From: Desulfuromonadales bacterium
GTDB lineage: Bacteria > Desulfobacterota > Desulfuromonadia > Desulfuromonadales > BM103
Length of the DNA stretch: 7,211 bases
Direction: 5' to 3'
NCBI GenBank assembly: GCA_030614505.1
Contig: JAUWTX010000099.1
Coordinates: 1 to 7,211, forward strand
Shown here piece by piece: positions 1 to 6,383 of the stretch; within the stretch, counting starts at the first letter, position 1; each line of letters begins with the position of its first letter. The notes under the pieces were generated by a model, which saw only the letters and a program-made list of their open reading frames with translations, had not been told where the DNA came from and searched no databases. Both the position numbers and the translations under genes were made by a program.

Positions 1-735
1 ACCGGTATAATCCCAGAAAACTTTTGGGATATAGACGGTTGTGCTCTCTGCGAAATTGGCAGCGAATCGATCGATAGTACGACCCTCACGGGTAAAATTC
101 ATTTCCCGCATGATGTTGCGGCGGAATTCCTTGACAAGCCCGACCGGGTCGTAAAGAGCGACTGTCGGTACATGCTGTTCAATGAGATAAGCCAGCCCCA
201 TCAGGACATCAATATCGGTTTCAACAATTTTGACAATGCCTGGTCGTCGGATCTTAAAAACGACCTCTTCACCACTCTTCAGCTTTCCGCGATGAACCTG
301 GGCAATGCTGGCGGCTGCAATCGGTTGCTTGGAGAATTCAGCGAAAAGCTCTTCGGCAGGAGAACCCAGCTCACGCAGGATCTGAGCTTCGATTTCTTCA
401 AGTGAAACAGCAGGAACCTCGTCCTGTAGTTTGCTGAATTCCTTGATGTACTCATTGCCTAAAACATCGGGGCGGGTTGAGAGTAGCTGTCCGAGTTTGA
501 TAAAGGTCGGCCCGAGCTCCTCCATGGCCAGGCGCAGGCGTTGTGCCTGGCTGAGGCGCTCAAGATCTTTGGATAACTTGTTGAATGTGACGATTCGTTT
601 GCCGATCTCAAGATAGTAATCGATCCTGAGTTGTTCGACAAAATGACCGAAGCCATACTTGATCAGAACCCCGAGAATGGTCCTGTAGCGGCGGATAGTA
701 CGGATATTTCGGTTGATGCGGAGGATTGGCAGCAT
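1..735 (-). CDS. ABC1/UbiB (AarF/ADCK) atypical kinase family protein, N-terminal part (3' end outside window)
   Basis: This family (bacterial UbiB/AarF, mitochondrial COQ8/ADCK3) has a protein-kinase-like fold with ATPase activity and supports ubiquinone or other isoprenoid-quinone synthesis, probably by moving or exposing lipid intermediates at the membrane. The first 245 residues are present and the frame runs open off the left edge. The family-specific KxGQ motif is seen in PTFIKLGQLLSTRPD (Lys80 to Gln83), and the Ala-rich loop that replaces the usual Gly-rich loop in IAAASIAQVHRG (139-150). The nucleotide-binding lysine is Lys161 in VVFKIRRPGI, and EFRRNIMREMNFTREG (203-218) matches the conserved KxGQ-associated region. 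The catalytic Asp, the metal-binding motif and any C-terminal membrane helices are outside. The ATG at 735 is chosen because an in-frame TGA lies 21 bases upstream; the Shine-Dalgarno is poor, suggesting coupling to the phasin-like gene. I give no symbol because UbiB orthology as opposed to a paralogue cannot be settled. Confidence 0.95.
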   Translation of the reverse strand, partial: MLPILRINRNIRTIRRYRTILGVLIKYGFGHFVEQLRIDYYLEIGKRIVTFNKLSKDLERLSQAQRLRLAMEELGPTFIKLGQLLSTRPDVLGNEYIKEFSKLQDEVPAVSLEEIEAQILRELGSPAEELFAEFSKQPIAAASIAQVHRGKLKSGEEVVFKIRRPGIVKIVETDIDVLMGLAYLIEQHVPTVALYDPVGLVKEFRRNIMREMNFTREGRTIDRFAANFAESTTVYIPKVFWDYTG

Positions 736-765
736 GGTGGTGTCCGGGTCACTTCAAATGTCTGT

Positions 766-1059
766 CTATTTCAGTTTTTTTTCCAGTCGGGCAACCTTCT
801 TCTTCAGCTTGTCAAATTCATCAACTGTGACCACACCCATGCGTTCACAAGCTTTTTTGACCTCTTCATGAGCCTGTTCCTGTAGTTTTTCCTGGCCCTG
901 AGCAGCGGCCTCCTGGATTTTCTTCAGGAAATCTTTTCCTTCTTCTTCGCTGAGGTTCAGTTTCTCGCGCAACTCAGACAGTAACTCTTCCGCTTTCTTC
1001 TGAGTAAGGGTCATTGCCCCAACGGCGGTCAATAAAGTTTTCTCCAGCAGCTCGATCAT
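766..1059 (-). CDS. Short phasin-like coiled-coil protein
   Basis: This 97-residue protein resembles the short proteins annotated as polyhydroxyalkanoate synthesis regulator phasin (COG3937-like). Phasins coat or organise PHA granules, but members without PHA genes nearby have no settled role. The N-terminal 15 residues (MIELLEKTLLTAVGA) form an amphipathic helix that could touch a membrane or granule. Residues 17-60 are charged helix (TQKKAEELLSELREKL), and 76-97 (VDEFDKLKKKVARLEKKLK) show a leucine heptad pattern ending in a basic coiled coil, probably for oligomerisation. There are no enzyme motifs. The ATG at 1059 is fixed by a strong Shine-Dalgarno. It ends 30 bp before the UbiB-family gene, so the two are almost certainly co-expressed, and no PHA synthase or depolymerase is visible here. 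Coding status is firm; the phasin label is moderately sure. Confidence 0.85.
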   Translation of the reverse strand: MIELLEKTLLTAVGAMTLTQKKAEELLSELREKLNLSEEEGKDFLKKIQEAAAQGQEKLQEQAHEEVKKACERMGVVTVDEFDKLKKKVARLEKKLK

Positions 1060-1064
1060 GATTT

Positions 1065-1071
1065 CCTCCTT
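1065..1071 (-). promoter_or_regulatory. Strong ribosome binding site of the phasin-like gene
   Basis: AAGGAGG lies five bases before the ATG at 1059. It is the strongest Shine-Dalgarno in the window and suggests that this small protein is made at higher levels than its neighbours. Confidence 0.85.
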
Positions 1072-1104
1072 GTTGATCGGTTAAAATGAAATAATCATAT
1101 CAAT

Positions 1105-1132
1105 ATGTTAGCAGAGCAAAGGGGTCTTTCAA
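1105..1132 (-). promoter_or_regulatory. Possible sigma70-type promoter for the phasin-like gene and ubiB
   Basis: On the minus strand TTGAAA (1132-1127, five of six matches to the -35 consensus) is followed after 16 bases by TAACAT (1110-1105, four of six to the -10 consensus). The -10 box ends 45 bases before the phasin-like start. The -35 box overlaps the stop codon of the patatin-like gene. The surrounding 69-bp gap is AT-rich. An alternative pairing is TTGCTC with GATTAT at 17 bases. This is pattern matching only. Confidence 0.4.
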
Positions 1133-2082
1133 GCTGTTTTGAGAAGATATTTGATTTCGGGCAATGCGGCTCTTGCTGAAGCTTCTCCAGCAGCAATAAT
1201 TTCTTCTGCACGATGAAATTCGAGCAGGGTGATTCCATCGAGTTGTGGTCTGAGAATCAGATCCTGCGGGTTTTGGCTCAGGTGTAGTTCGTTGATAACG
1301 TTTTCCATGATAGCAACACTTTGAGCGCAGACACGGAAGATGTTTGGAGCTTTCATGTTGTCTGGTGCATCGTCATCTGATTCTTCTGTCTCATGGCCAA
1401 GGACGGAGCGAAACGCCTGCTCTATTCTGCTGGTACTGAAAAAATCACGCCAGCGTTTGATGGTTCTGGAATGACCGTGGCTACTCGGCAGAAAAGTCTC
1501 TGGGGTTTTCTTTTCAACCGCGGGAATAGTACAGACTCCAACAACTTTTTCTGCTCCCAGGTGGCGGGCAACATCGGTAGGGAGTGGCTTGCAAAGCCCT
1601 CCATCGACCAGAAAGCGCTGCCCAAAGCGAACCGGCGGAAAAATGCCGGGGAAGGCCAAACTGGCACGGAGTGCCTCAAGCAGATCGCCCTGCTTGATAA
1701 TAATTGCTTCTCCGGTATTGATGTCGGTTGCTGTAACAGCCAGTGGTTGGCATAAATCCTTGAACTCTCTTGCCGGCAGTAATTCGGCCATGAATTCGAC
1801 AAGCTTTTTGCCATCAGTCAATCCTGATGTCGGTATAATTGGGTTGAGTAGCTTGGCCATGCTACGCCAGTCGATTTCCAGCGCAACCTGTTCCATTTGC
1901 GTTACCGGAACTCCGGCGGCATACATGGCACCGATAAAGGCCCCCATGGAGGTTCCCGTGATTATGTCAATTGGGATATCGGATTCTTCGAGGACCTTGA
2001 GCACGCCTATGTGAGCAAGGCCTCTGGCGGCGCCGCTGCCGAGCGCAAGACCCAATCTAGGCTTAGTTGGTGAAGTGTGCAT
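1129..2082 (-). CDS. Patatin-like phospholipase / RssA-NTE family serine hydrolase
   Basis: Members of this family are Ser-Asp dyad lipid acyl hydrolases acting on phospholipids or other acyl esters; the substrate here cannot be read from sequence. With the start at 2082 the protein has 317 residues. The Gly-rich oxyanion loop GSGAARG is at 15-21, the nucleophile elbow GTSMG places Ser45, and the DGG motif (VDGGLCKPLP) gives catalytic Asp160, so the dyad is complete. The block from the N-terminus to about residue 187 is the standard single-domain patatin core (as in E. coli RssA). The C-terminal third has an acidic low-complexity stretch (ETEESDDDAPDN, 231-242) and a helical end. With this start there is no signal peptide or transmembrane segment, so it is likely cytoplasmic or peripherally membrane-associated. 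It lies 83 bp after queH and 69 bp before the phasin-like gene. I give no gene symbol because RssA orthology is unproven. Confidence 0.95.
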   Translation of the reverse strand: MHTSPTKPRLGLALGSGAARGLAHIGVLKVLEESDIPIDIITGTSMGAFIGAMYAAGVPVTQMEQVALEIDWRSMAKLLNPIIPTSGLTDGKKLVEFMAELLPAREFKDLCQPLAVTATDINTGEAIIIKQGDLLEALRASLAFPGIFPPVRFGQRFLVDGGLCKPLPTDVARHLGAEKVVGVCTIPAVEKKTPETFLPSSHGHSRTIKRWRDFFSTSRIEQAFRSVLGHETEESDDDAPDNMKAPNIFRVCAQSVAIMENVINELHLSQNPQDLILRPQLDGITLLEFHRAEEIIAAGEASARAALPEIKYLLKTA

Positions 2083-2089
2083 AGGACAA

Positions 2090-2095
2090 CCTCCC
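2090..2095 (-). promoter_or_regulatory. Ribosome binding site that decides the patatin-like start
   Basis: GGGAGG lies seven bases before the ATG at 2082. An in-frame ATG 27 bases further upstream (2109) has nothing like a Shine-Dalgarno before it, and the site itself falls inside that longer frame. The shorter protein is therefore the better call. Confidence 0.8.
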
Positions 2096-2165
2096 GTCAG
2101 CCAGTTCATTGATTGTCTGACAGGCTGCTAGCAGATGCCAAGGCTAAGGAACAGGCCGTTGACCA

Positions 2166-2705
2166 TCAGTTATTACTTCTGGGGTGGTACCGTTCCTTTT
2201 CTGAATAAATGCATCCGCAATATTGCTGGCGGTAGAGGCCCATGTCTTTGGAAGCCTTGATCCCTTCTTGCCAGCCAATCCGGTAGTCTTCGTAAAGGAA
2301 CTCAATACCGTAATGATCCCCCAGTTCCTCGCCGAGTTTGCGGATTAGTTCATGGTTCTGGTAGCGTGAGTAAAGCAGACTTGTTGAGAAAGCATCATAT
2401 CCGGAAGTTGCAGCATATACTGCCGCCTGCTTGAGGCGTGACTGATAGCAATAAGTGCAGCGGTTTGCCGGTTCCGTAGCGACCTGGGCCAGAAAGTCCT
2501 CAAGCAGGTACTCGTCCTTGTAGATGACCTGGAGGTCACTGGCTGCAGCGAAAGTTTCAACCGCTTGCAGACGCCGACGATCTTCCTGATAAGGGTGGAT
2601 GTTGTGATTGAAAAAGTAGCCAACAACATTGTGCTCAGCTTCACGCAAGGTACGGATTGGATAGATGGCACAGTTGGCACAACACATATGTAATAAAACG
2701 TTCAT
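2166..2705 (-). CDS. queH: Epoxyqueuosine reductase QueH (DUF208 family)
   Basis: QueH reduces epoxyqueuosine to queuosine at the wobble position of GUN-anticodon tRNAs, the last step of queuosine synthesis, and is a non-homologous replacement for the cobalamin enzyme QueG. The protein has 179 residues, normal for the family. The diagnostic cysteines are all present: Cys8, Cys9 and Cys12 in HMCCANC, Cys83 and Cys86 in CTYCYQSRL, and Cys163 and Cys165 in QYCGCIYSE. In characterised members these cysteines bind a [4Fe-4S] cluster and an adjacent metal site. SLLYSRYQNHELI around 110-122 is also typical. The start ATG at 2705 puts the Cys-Cys motif at the expected place, with a modest AAAAGG about 8 nt upstream. 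No other queuosine gene is in the window. The palindrome just upstream may mark its own regulation. It is followed by the patatin-like gene after 83 bp. Confidence 0.95.
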   Translation of the reverse strand: MNVLLHMCCANCAIYPIRTLREAEHNVVGYFFNHNIHPYQEDRRRLQAVETFAAASDLQVIYKDEYLLEDFLAQVATEPANRCTYCYQSRLKQAAVYAATSGYDAFSTSLLYSRYQNHELIRKLGEELGDHYGIEFLYEDYRIGWQEGIKASKDMGLYRQQYCGCIYSEKERYHPRSNN

Positions 2706-2735
2706 AAGGCAAGCCTTTTTAAAGCAAAGATGCAG

Positions 2736-2749
2736 CCATACTAGTATGG
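2736..2749. promoter_or_regulatory. 14-bp perfect palindrome upstream of queH (possible operator)
   Basis: CCATACTAGTATGG is a perfect inverted repeat with no spacer, centred 37 bp upstream of the queH start codon, in the 142-bp gap after the 776-residue gene. It holds weak -10-like hexamers (TAGTAT, CATACT on the minus strand), but I find no convincing matching -35. Position and symmetry fit a binding site for a dimeric regulator; this is inference. A short palindrome can also arise by chance. Confidence 0.35.
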
Positions 2750-2847
2750 TTAATGTGAAAAGGCCAGAAAACTAAGCCGTTTCCAGGGCTATATGCCCGC
2801 AAAGCCTGACAGCCTCTCAGGTTGTTGAGTGGTGAAGAGATGAATGC

Positions 2848-5178
2848 CTATGAAACCTCGAGAGCGCTTTTGGGTGGTAATCCCTGTTGTTTCCATATCC
2901 TTTGGGCTAAATTGATAGCAATCTGGCGGTGTGGTTCAAAACGGCGGCATTCTCTGATCAGGTCATCCCAGAGACGCTTCAGGTCGGATCGATAATGCAG
3001 GACCAACTCTTCAAGTAGCTGCTCATCTTCCGGCAAGGAAATCCTTGCTTCGCCTGCATAAGATGCAAAAATAAGTGCATCGGCGACAACTTTGCCAGAA
3101 ACTTCAATGGTATGATCCTGAGCGATGGCACGTAACGATATTCGGTCAAAAAACTCTTCAGCAACCTCCAGGGGGCCATAAAGATCGTAATGAGTGAGTA
3201 TCGGCCGATAGAGGTGCATCAGGTAATGTTCCGGGAAGCGTGGGATACCGTCGAGGAAGATTTTAGCTGCAATTTGGTCAGTGGGTGCACTACTGCTTCT
3301 ACGGCGGGTTTTGGGTGCATAAGAGACTATAGGGATAGATCTTTCCGGCAAGTCCGGGATGGATCCGAAGATGCTGAAGAACTCCCGTTCCAGAAGATCT
3401 GGTTCCGGAAGGGTCTGCGTGGCGGGAGATCCCGTCAAGTTCAGGTCGGAGAGGATGATTTCATTTGGGAGCGGCACTCCGAAGGCCAGGACGGCATCTG
3501 TTACGGTATTGAATTCAGGTATGGGCGACCGGTCACTGCAAATATCCCAGAGATATCTGCCAAGGCGTGTCTGCAGAAAGAGGAAAACCCCCCAGGTCAG
3601 TGGTTCCGGCCAGTCAGAAGAATGACTGCAAATTCCAGTCATCGACTGGTTGTGAAGAAGAGTCACAACCTCCTCGCTGGCCTTTAGCCAGACTTGCGTT
3701 GTCCCTGGCTTCTGTGTAGCTGAAAGTTCATAGGAGACCTCGATGGTTTGGCTGCTCCTGTGCACTTGCATGGACGTTGCATTCTTTGCGTCCTGGACAA
3801 AACGCAGAGACTGCGCTTCTGTTCCATTATCGGAGATCTCGGCTATCTTATAGCGTTCTGTCAGGATTTCCCAGAGGCTCAGAATGCCAGGAGCGCGATG
3901 CCAGCCTTGCGGTAAAGTGAGAGAGAGGTCATCAGTTATCAACCCGGCCAGGTAAAGAGCGTCCCATAACCAGGCAGGAGCATTGTGTGGCAGGTCAAAG
4001 CGTCGACTTGGCCAGACTTGACGCAATAAGATCAAGCGGGCGTCACGCTCTTTACGGTTGAGTGTTTGTGGCTCCAGCAGGACTGCAACGGCACTGGTTA
4101 AATGTTTCGTAGCGGCTGACATCTGTAAGCTTTCGCCGTAGATGTTGTCTTCGGCCCGCTTTTGCAATGACGTTTTAAAGATCCAGCCGGCGAGATATGC
4201 ACGTGGTGCGATTAAAGAGCAGTTGCCTGCAGACTGGGGCGGGGGGCAATTAACCCACAGTGTTGTTTCGTCTGTGGGCCATGGCAGACGAGGTGATTTT
4301 AGACCGAAGTGATGGGTGGACTCTTTCAGTAGCAGGCAGATCAACTGCTCGGCGTGCTCATCGCTGTGTGGCCACCCAAGCTGTCTCAGCCTGCAGGCCA
4401 GATGATACAGTCGAACAGCAACGTCTTCTGGCAGGGGCGGTTCATCATCCTGAATGTCAATCCATGAAAGCTGCCCCTCAATCAGATCTGTCAGAGCGTA
4501 ATGGATGGCAAGTTCAAGTCTTTCCGGTTGTAGCCCCGGTGGCAGTCGTTCTTTCCAGAGCAGGAAAAGCACGCGCCACAAACTCATCCAGGCTTTTTCC
4601 CGGGGGGCATGTTCAACCCATTCATCTGCTGCCGATTGTCCTGCAGCCAGACGGGCACCTATCGTTAATCCGGGTGCAAGCTCTTCCAGGTTGCGCAGAC
4701 AAAGGTTGGCAAAATAATGTGCCGAGTGTTCTGCCATTGAAGGTGCACTGGTTATCGTAACGACTTTTAGTTTCTCAAGAAGATCATCAAGCGTTTGCTG
4801 AAAGTCATCGGGGGTAATTCGGCTTGCCGATGACAGCGCAAAGGTATGTAGCAGGTTGGATTCCCCCGAAGCAACATTCCAAATGGAAACCTCTCGTGCA
4901 GCCCAGGTCGCAAAGTGTCCCAGACCCAGAGCTTTGGACAAAGAGGCCCCTTCGGCGAGTAGCTGATTATCGACGACATCTGGGAGCAGAATCATGCTCC
5001 CGGCTAATTGGCTGTCACGGTTTATCCACAGAACCAGATCCGGGACGAGATGCCCTTGGTCGGTCAGAGTCCTGGGACAGATTTCCAGGCGCTGAAAGGG
5101 TAGACGCTGCGAATCAAGACGTGTTTCAATCCAGTCGGCCAATTGATGTCGAAATTGTTGCAGTAGGGTCGGATCCAT
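2848..5178 (-). CDS. Uncharacterised 776-residue protein with a degenerate nuclease-like N-terminus
   Basis: I do not recognise this protein family. It has no signal peptide or clear membrane segment and is probably cytoplasmic. Residues 1-115 follow an alpha-beta-beta-beta-alpha-beta pattern: a helix at about 5-20, strands around 43-53 (LVPDLVLWIN) and 61-66 (SMILLP), a helix at 69-85, then a strand near 95-102 (REVSIWNV). This resembles a PD-(D/E)xK endonuclease fold with Pro-Asp at 46-47, but the expected E-x-K is replaced by L-L-P, so catalysis is unlikely. The middle (about 150-600) is rich in Trp, Leu and helices. A basic, Ser-rich linker (KTRRRSSSAP, 623-632) leads to a C-terminal part (635-776) with clustered Tyr/His (HYLMHLYRPILTHYDLYGP) and a helical, charged end. 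The start is the first ATG, with only a weak GAAG upstream. It lies downstream of ruvB behind a terminator-like hairpin, so a link with Ruv functions is speculative. The reading frame is long and uninterrupted, so coding confidence is high although function is unknown. Confidence 0.9.
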   Translation of the reverse strand: MDPTLLQQFRHQLADWIETRLDSQRLPFQRLEICPRTLTDQGHLVPDLVLWINRDSQLAGSMILLPDVVDNQLLAEGASLSKALGLGHFATWAAREVSIWNVASGESNLLHTFALSSASRITPDDFQQTLDDLLEKLKVVTITSAPSMAEHSAHYFANLCLRNLEELAPGLTIGARLAAGQSAADEWVEHAPREKAWMSLWRVLFLLWKERLPPGLQPERLELAIHYALTDLIEGQLSWIDIQDDEPPLPEDVAVRLYHLACRLRQLGWPHSDEHAEQLICLLLKESTHHFGLKSPRLPWPTDETTLWVNCPPPQSAGNCSLIAPRAYLAGWIFKTSLQKRAEDNIYGESLQMSAATKHLTSAVAVLLEPQTLNRKERDARLILLRQVWPSRRFDLPHNAPAWLWDALYLAGLITDDLSLTLPQGWHRAPGILSLWEILTERYKIAEISDNGTEAQSLRFVQDAKNATSMQVHRSSQTIEVSYELSATQKPGTTQVWLKASEEVVTLLHNQSMTGICSHSSDWPEPLTWGVFLFLQTRLGRYLWDICSDRSPIPEFNTVTDAVLAFGVPLPNEIILSDLNLTGSPATQTLPEPDLLEREFFSIFGSIPDLPERSIPIVSYAPKTRRRSSSAPTDQIAAKIFLDGIPRFPEHYLMHLYRPILTHYDLYGPLEVAEEFFDRISLRAIAQDHTIEVSGKVVADALIFASYAGEARISLPEDEQLLEELVLHYRSDLKRLWDDLIRECRRFEPHRQIAINLAQRIWKQQGLPPKSALEVS

Positions 5179-5204
5179 GAACTTCAGTGCGAATCGGGGT
5201 GGGT

Positions 5205-5236
5205 AAAAGGGAAAGGGCCGTCACCATGACGGCCCT
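5205..5236 (-). terminator. Probable Rho-independent terminator or leader attenuator between ruvB and the 776-residue gene
   Basis: On the minus strand a perfect 10-bp GC-rich stem (5236-5227 pairing with 5223-5214) closes a three-base loop. It is followed by TTCCCTTTT, an imperfect T-tract. It lies 103 nt beyond the ruvB stop, so it can end the ruvCAB transcript. The hairpin base is only 35 nt upstream of the next start codon at 5178, leaving almost no room for a promoter after it. It may therefore instead be a leader hairpin of the downstream gene. The plus-strand direction has no T-tract, so it is not bidirectional. The stem is certain; the function is inferred. Confidence 0.6.
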
Positions 5237-5339
5237 CGGGGTGTTTCAGCAGGGCTAGTTGCTTGAATCAACCCCCATGTAAACAGGCTAGCACAAGTTT
5301 TGATCAGGTGACAAAGGAAATTCCATCTTCAGTGGACTT

Positions 5340-6365
5340 TTAGGTAAAAAGAGTTCCCGGAGGAGAAGTTGCTCCGGGAGTGCGTCCCAGATGTGCGTAG
5401 GCCTGATGAGTTGCCACCCGGCCACGGGGGGTTCGATTGATGAATCCCTGCTGGAGCAGGAATGGTTCAATGACGTCCTCAATGGTATCTTTCTCTTCGC
5501 TGATAGCTGCTGCCAGTGTGTCGAGACCGACCGGTCCACCACTGAATTTGTCTATGATGGTTTCCAGCAGAAGCCTGTCCATCTTGTCGAATCCTCGTTG
5601 ATCAACTTCAAGGCGAACCAAGGCCTGGTCAGCCATACCTTTGGTAATGGATCCGTCGCCATCAATTTCGGCAAAATCCCTGATCCGGCGTAACAGGCGA
5701 TTAGCTATGCGTGGTGTGCCACGACTTCGGCTGGCAATTTCTCCGGCACCTGCAGCATTTATGGTAACCCCTAAAATATTTGCGCTGCGTGTAACAATCG
5801 TTGCCAACTCGTCATGGGTGTAAAATTCCAGCCGGCTCAGGATACCAAAACGGTCCCGTAGTGGTGAAGAGAGCAATCCGGCGCGGGTCGTTGCACCGAC
5901 CAGGGTGAAGTGGGGGATATCAAGTTTGATGGTACGTGCTGATGGTCCCTGGCCAATCATGATGTCGAGTTGATAGTCCTCCATCGCCGGGTAGAGGATC
6001 TCTTCGACCACGGGGGAGAGGCGGTGAATTTCGTCGATAAAAAGGACGTCGCCTGGCTCCAGATTAGTCAAAACGGCAGCCAGATCACCAGGTTTCTCAA
6101 TAACGGGCCCTGATGTACTTTTGATGTTGACGCCCATTTCTGCTGCAATAATGTACGCAAGGGTTGTCTTGCCCAGACCCGGTGGACCGTAGAAGAGAAC
6201 ATGGTCAAGTGATTCACCGCGACCGCGGGCAGCGCTGATAAACACCTTGAGATTTTCTTTGACTTTGCTCTGGCCGACGTACTCCGTGAGGACCTTCGGT
6301 CGCAGCGACAGATCGAAAGAGCCATCATCACCGGTTGTTACCGCCGTAATCAAACGTTCTTCCAT
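5340..6365 (-). CDS. ruvB: Holliday junction branch migration ATPase RuvB
   Basis: RuvB is the hexameric AAA+ motor that pumps duplex DNA through the RuvA-bound junction. From the chosen ATG the protein has 341 residues. Walker A (GPPGLGKT) is at 60-67 and Walker B (LFIDEIH) ends at about 114. The sensor 1 motif GATTRAG is at 157-163 and the arginine-finger segment SPLRDRFG at 167-174. The conserved SRGTPRIANRLLRR (sensor 2) follows, and the winged-helix C-terminal domain ends with the typical GFINRTPRGR segment and a short Pro/Gly-rich tail. A TTG nine bases upstream in the same frame (6374) would add three residues. I prefer the ATG at 6365 because neither has a good Shine-Dalgarno and ATG is the commoner start. 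The gene follows ruvA closely, probably with translational coupling, and all catalytic motifs are intact. Confidence 0.98.
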   Translation of the reverse strand: MEERLITAVTTGDDGSFDLSLRPKVLTEYVGQSKVKENLKVFISAARGRGESLDHVLFYGPPGLGKTTLAYIIAAEMGVNIKSTSGPVIEKPGDLAAVLTNLEPGDVLFIDEIHRLSPVVEEILYPAMEDYQLDIMIGQGPSARTIKLDIPHFTLVGATTRAGLLSSPLRDRFGILSRLEFYTHDELATIVTRSANILGVTINAAGAGEIASRSRGTPRIANRLLRRIRDFAEIDGDGSITKGMADQALVRLEVDQRGFDKMDRLLLETIIDKFSGGPVGLDTLAAAISEEKDTIEDVIEPFLLQQGFINRTPRGRVATHQAYAHLGRTPGATSPPGTLFT

Positions 6366-6383
6366 AGAGATCAAAACTGAAAG

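Noticed and set aside
46..67. Active restriction-type nuclease domain in the 776-residue protein (residues 46-67 of that protein, DNA about 4978-5043)
   Set aside because: The Pro-Asp is present, but the E-x-K that should follow on the next strand is missing, so I do not call a functional nuclease or a defence system. No methylase, helicase or partner defence gene is nearby. The start and end given here are residue numbers.
775..782. Run of eight A on the minus strand near the end of the phasin-like gene, as a slippage or frameshift site joining it to the UbiB-family gene
   Set aside because: A shift in either direction meets a stop before the UbiB start (the UbiB frame has a TGA 21 bases upstream of its ATG), so no fusion product is possible, and only a few C-terminal residues would change.
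2706..2847. preQ1 or other riboswitch in front of queH
   Set aside because: I searched the 142-bp gap for the preQ1 stem and A-rich tail pattern and did not find it. Only weak stems occur (GGGC-TATAT-GCCC at 2786-2798, and CCTGA/TCAGG at 2805-2821), with no good T-tract, so I call neither a riboswitch nor a terminator.
3190..3687. Open plus-strand frame of 165 codons inside the 776-residue gene
   Set aside because: It lies wholly antisense to a much longer continuous frame, shows no domain motif, and its composition looks like an antisense shadow. The same applies to the other plus-strand frames at 1393-1755, 1589-2014 and 4260-4760.
6366..6374. TTG start for ruvB three codons upstream of the ATG
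   Set aside because: It would lie only nine bases after the ruvA stop and has no Shine-Dalgarno. The ATG at 6365 is the simpler choice, though the difference is small and not decisive.
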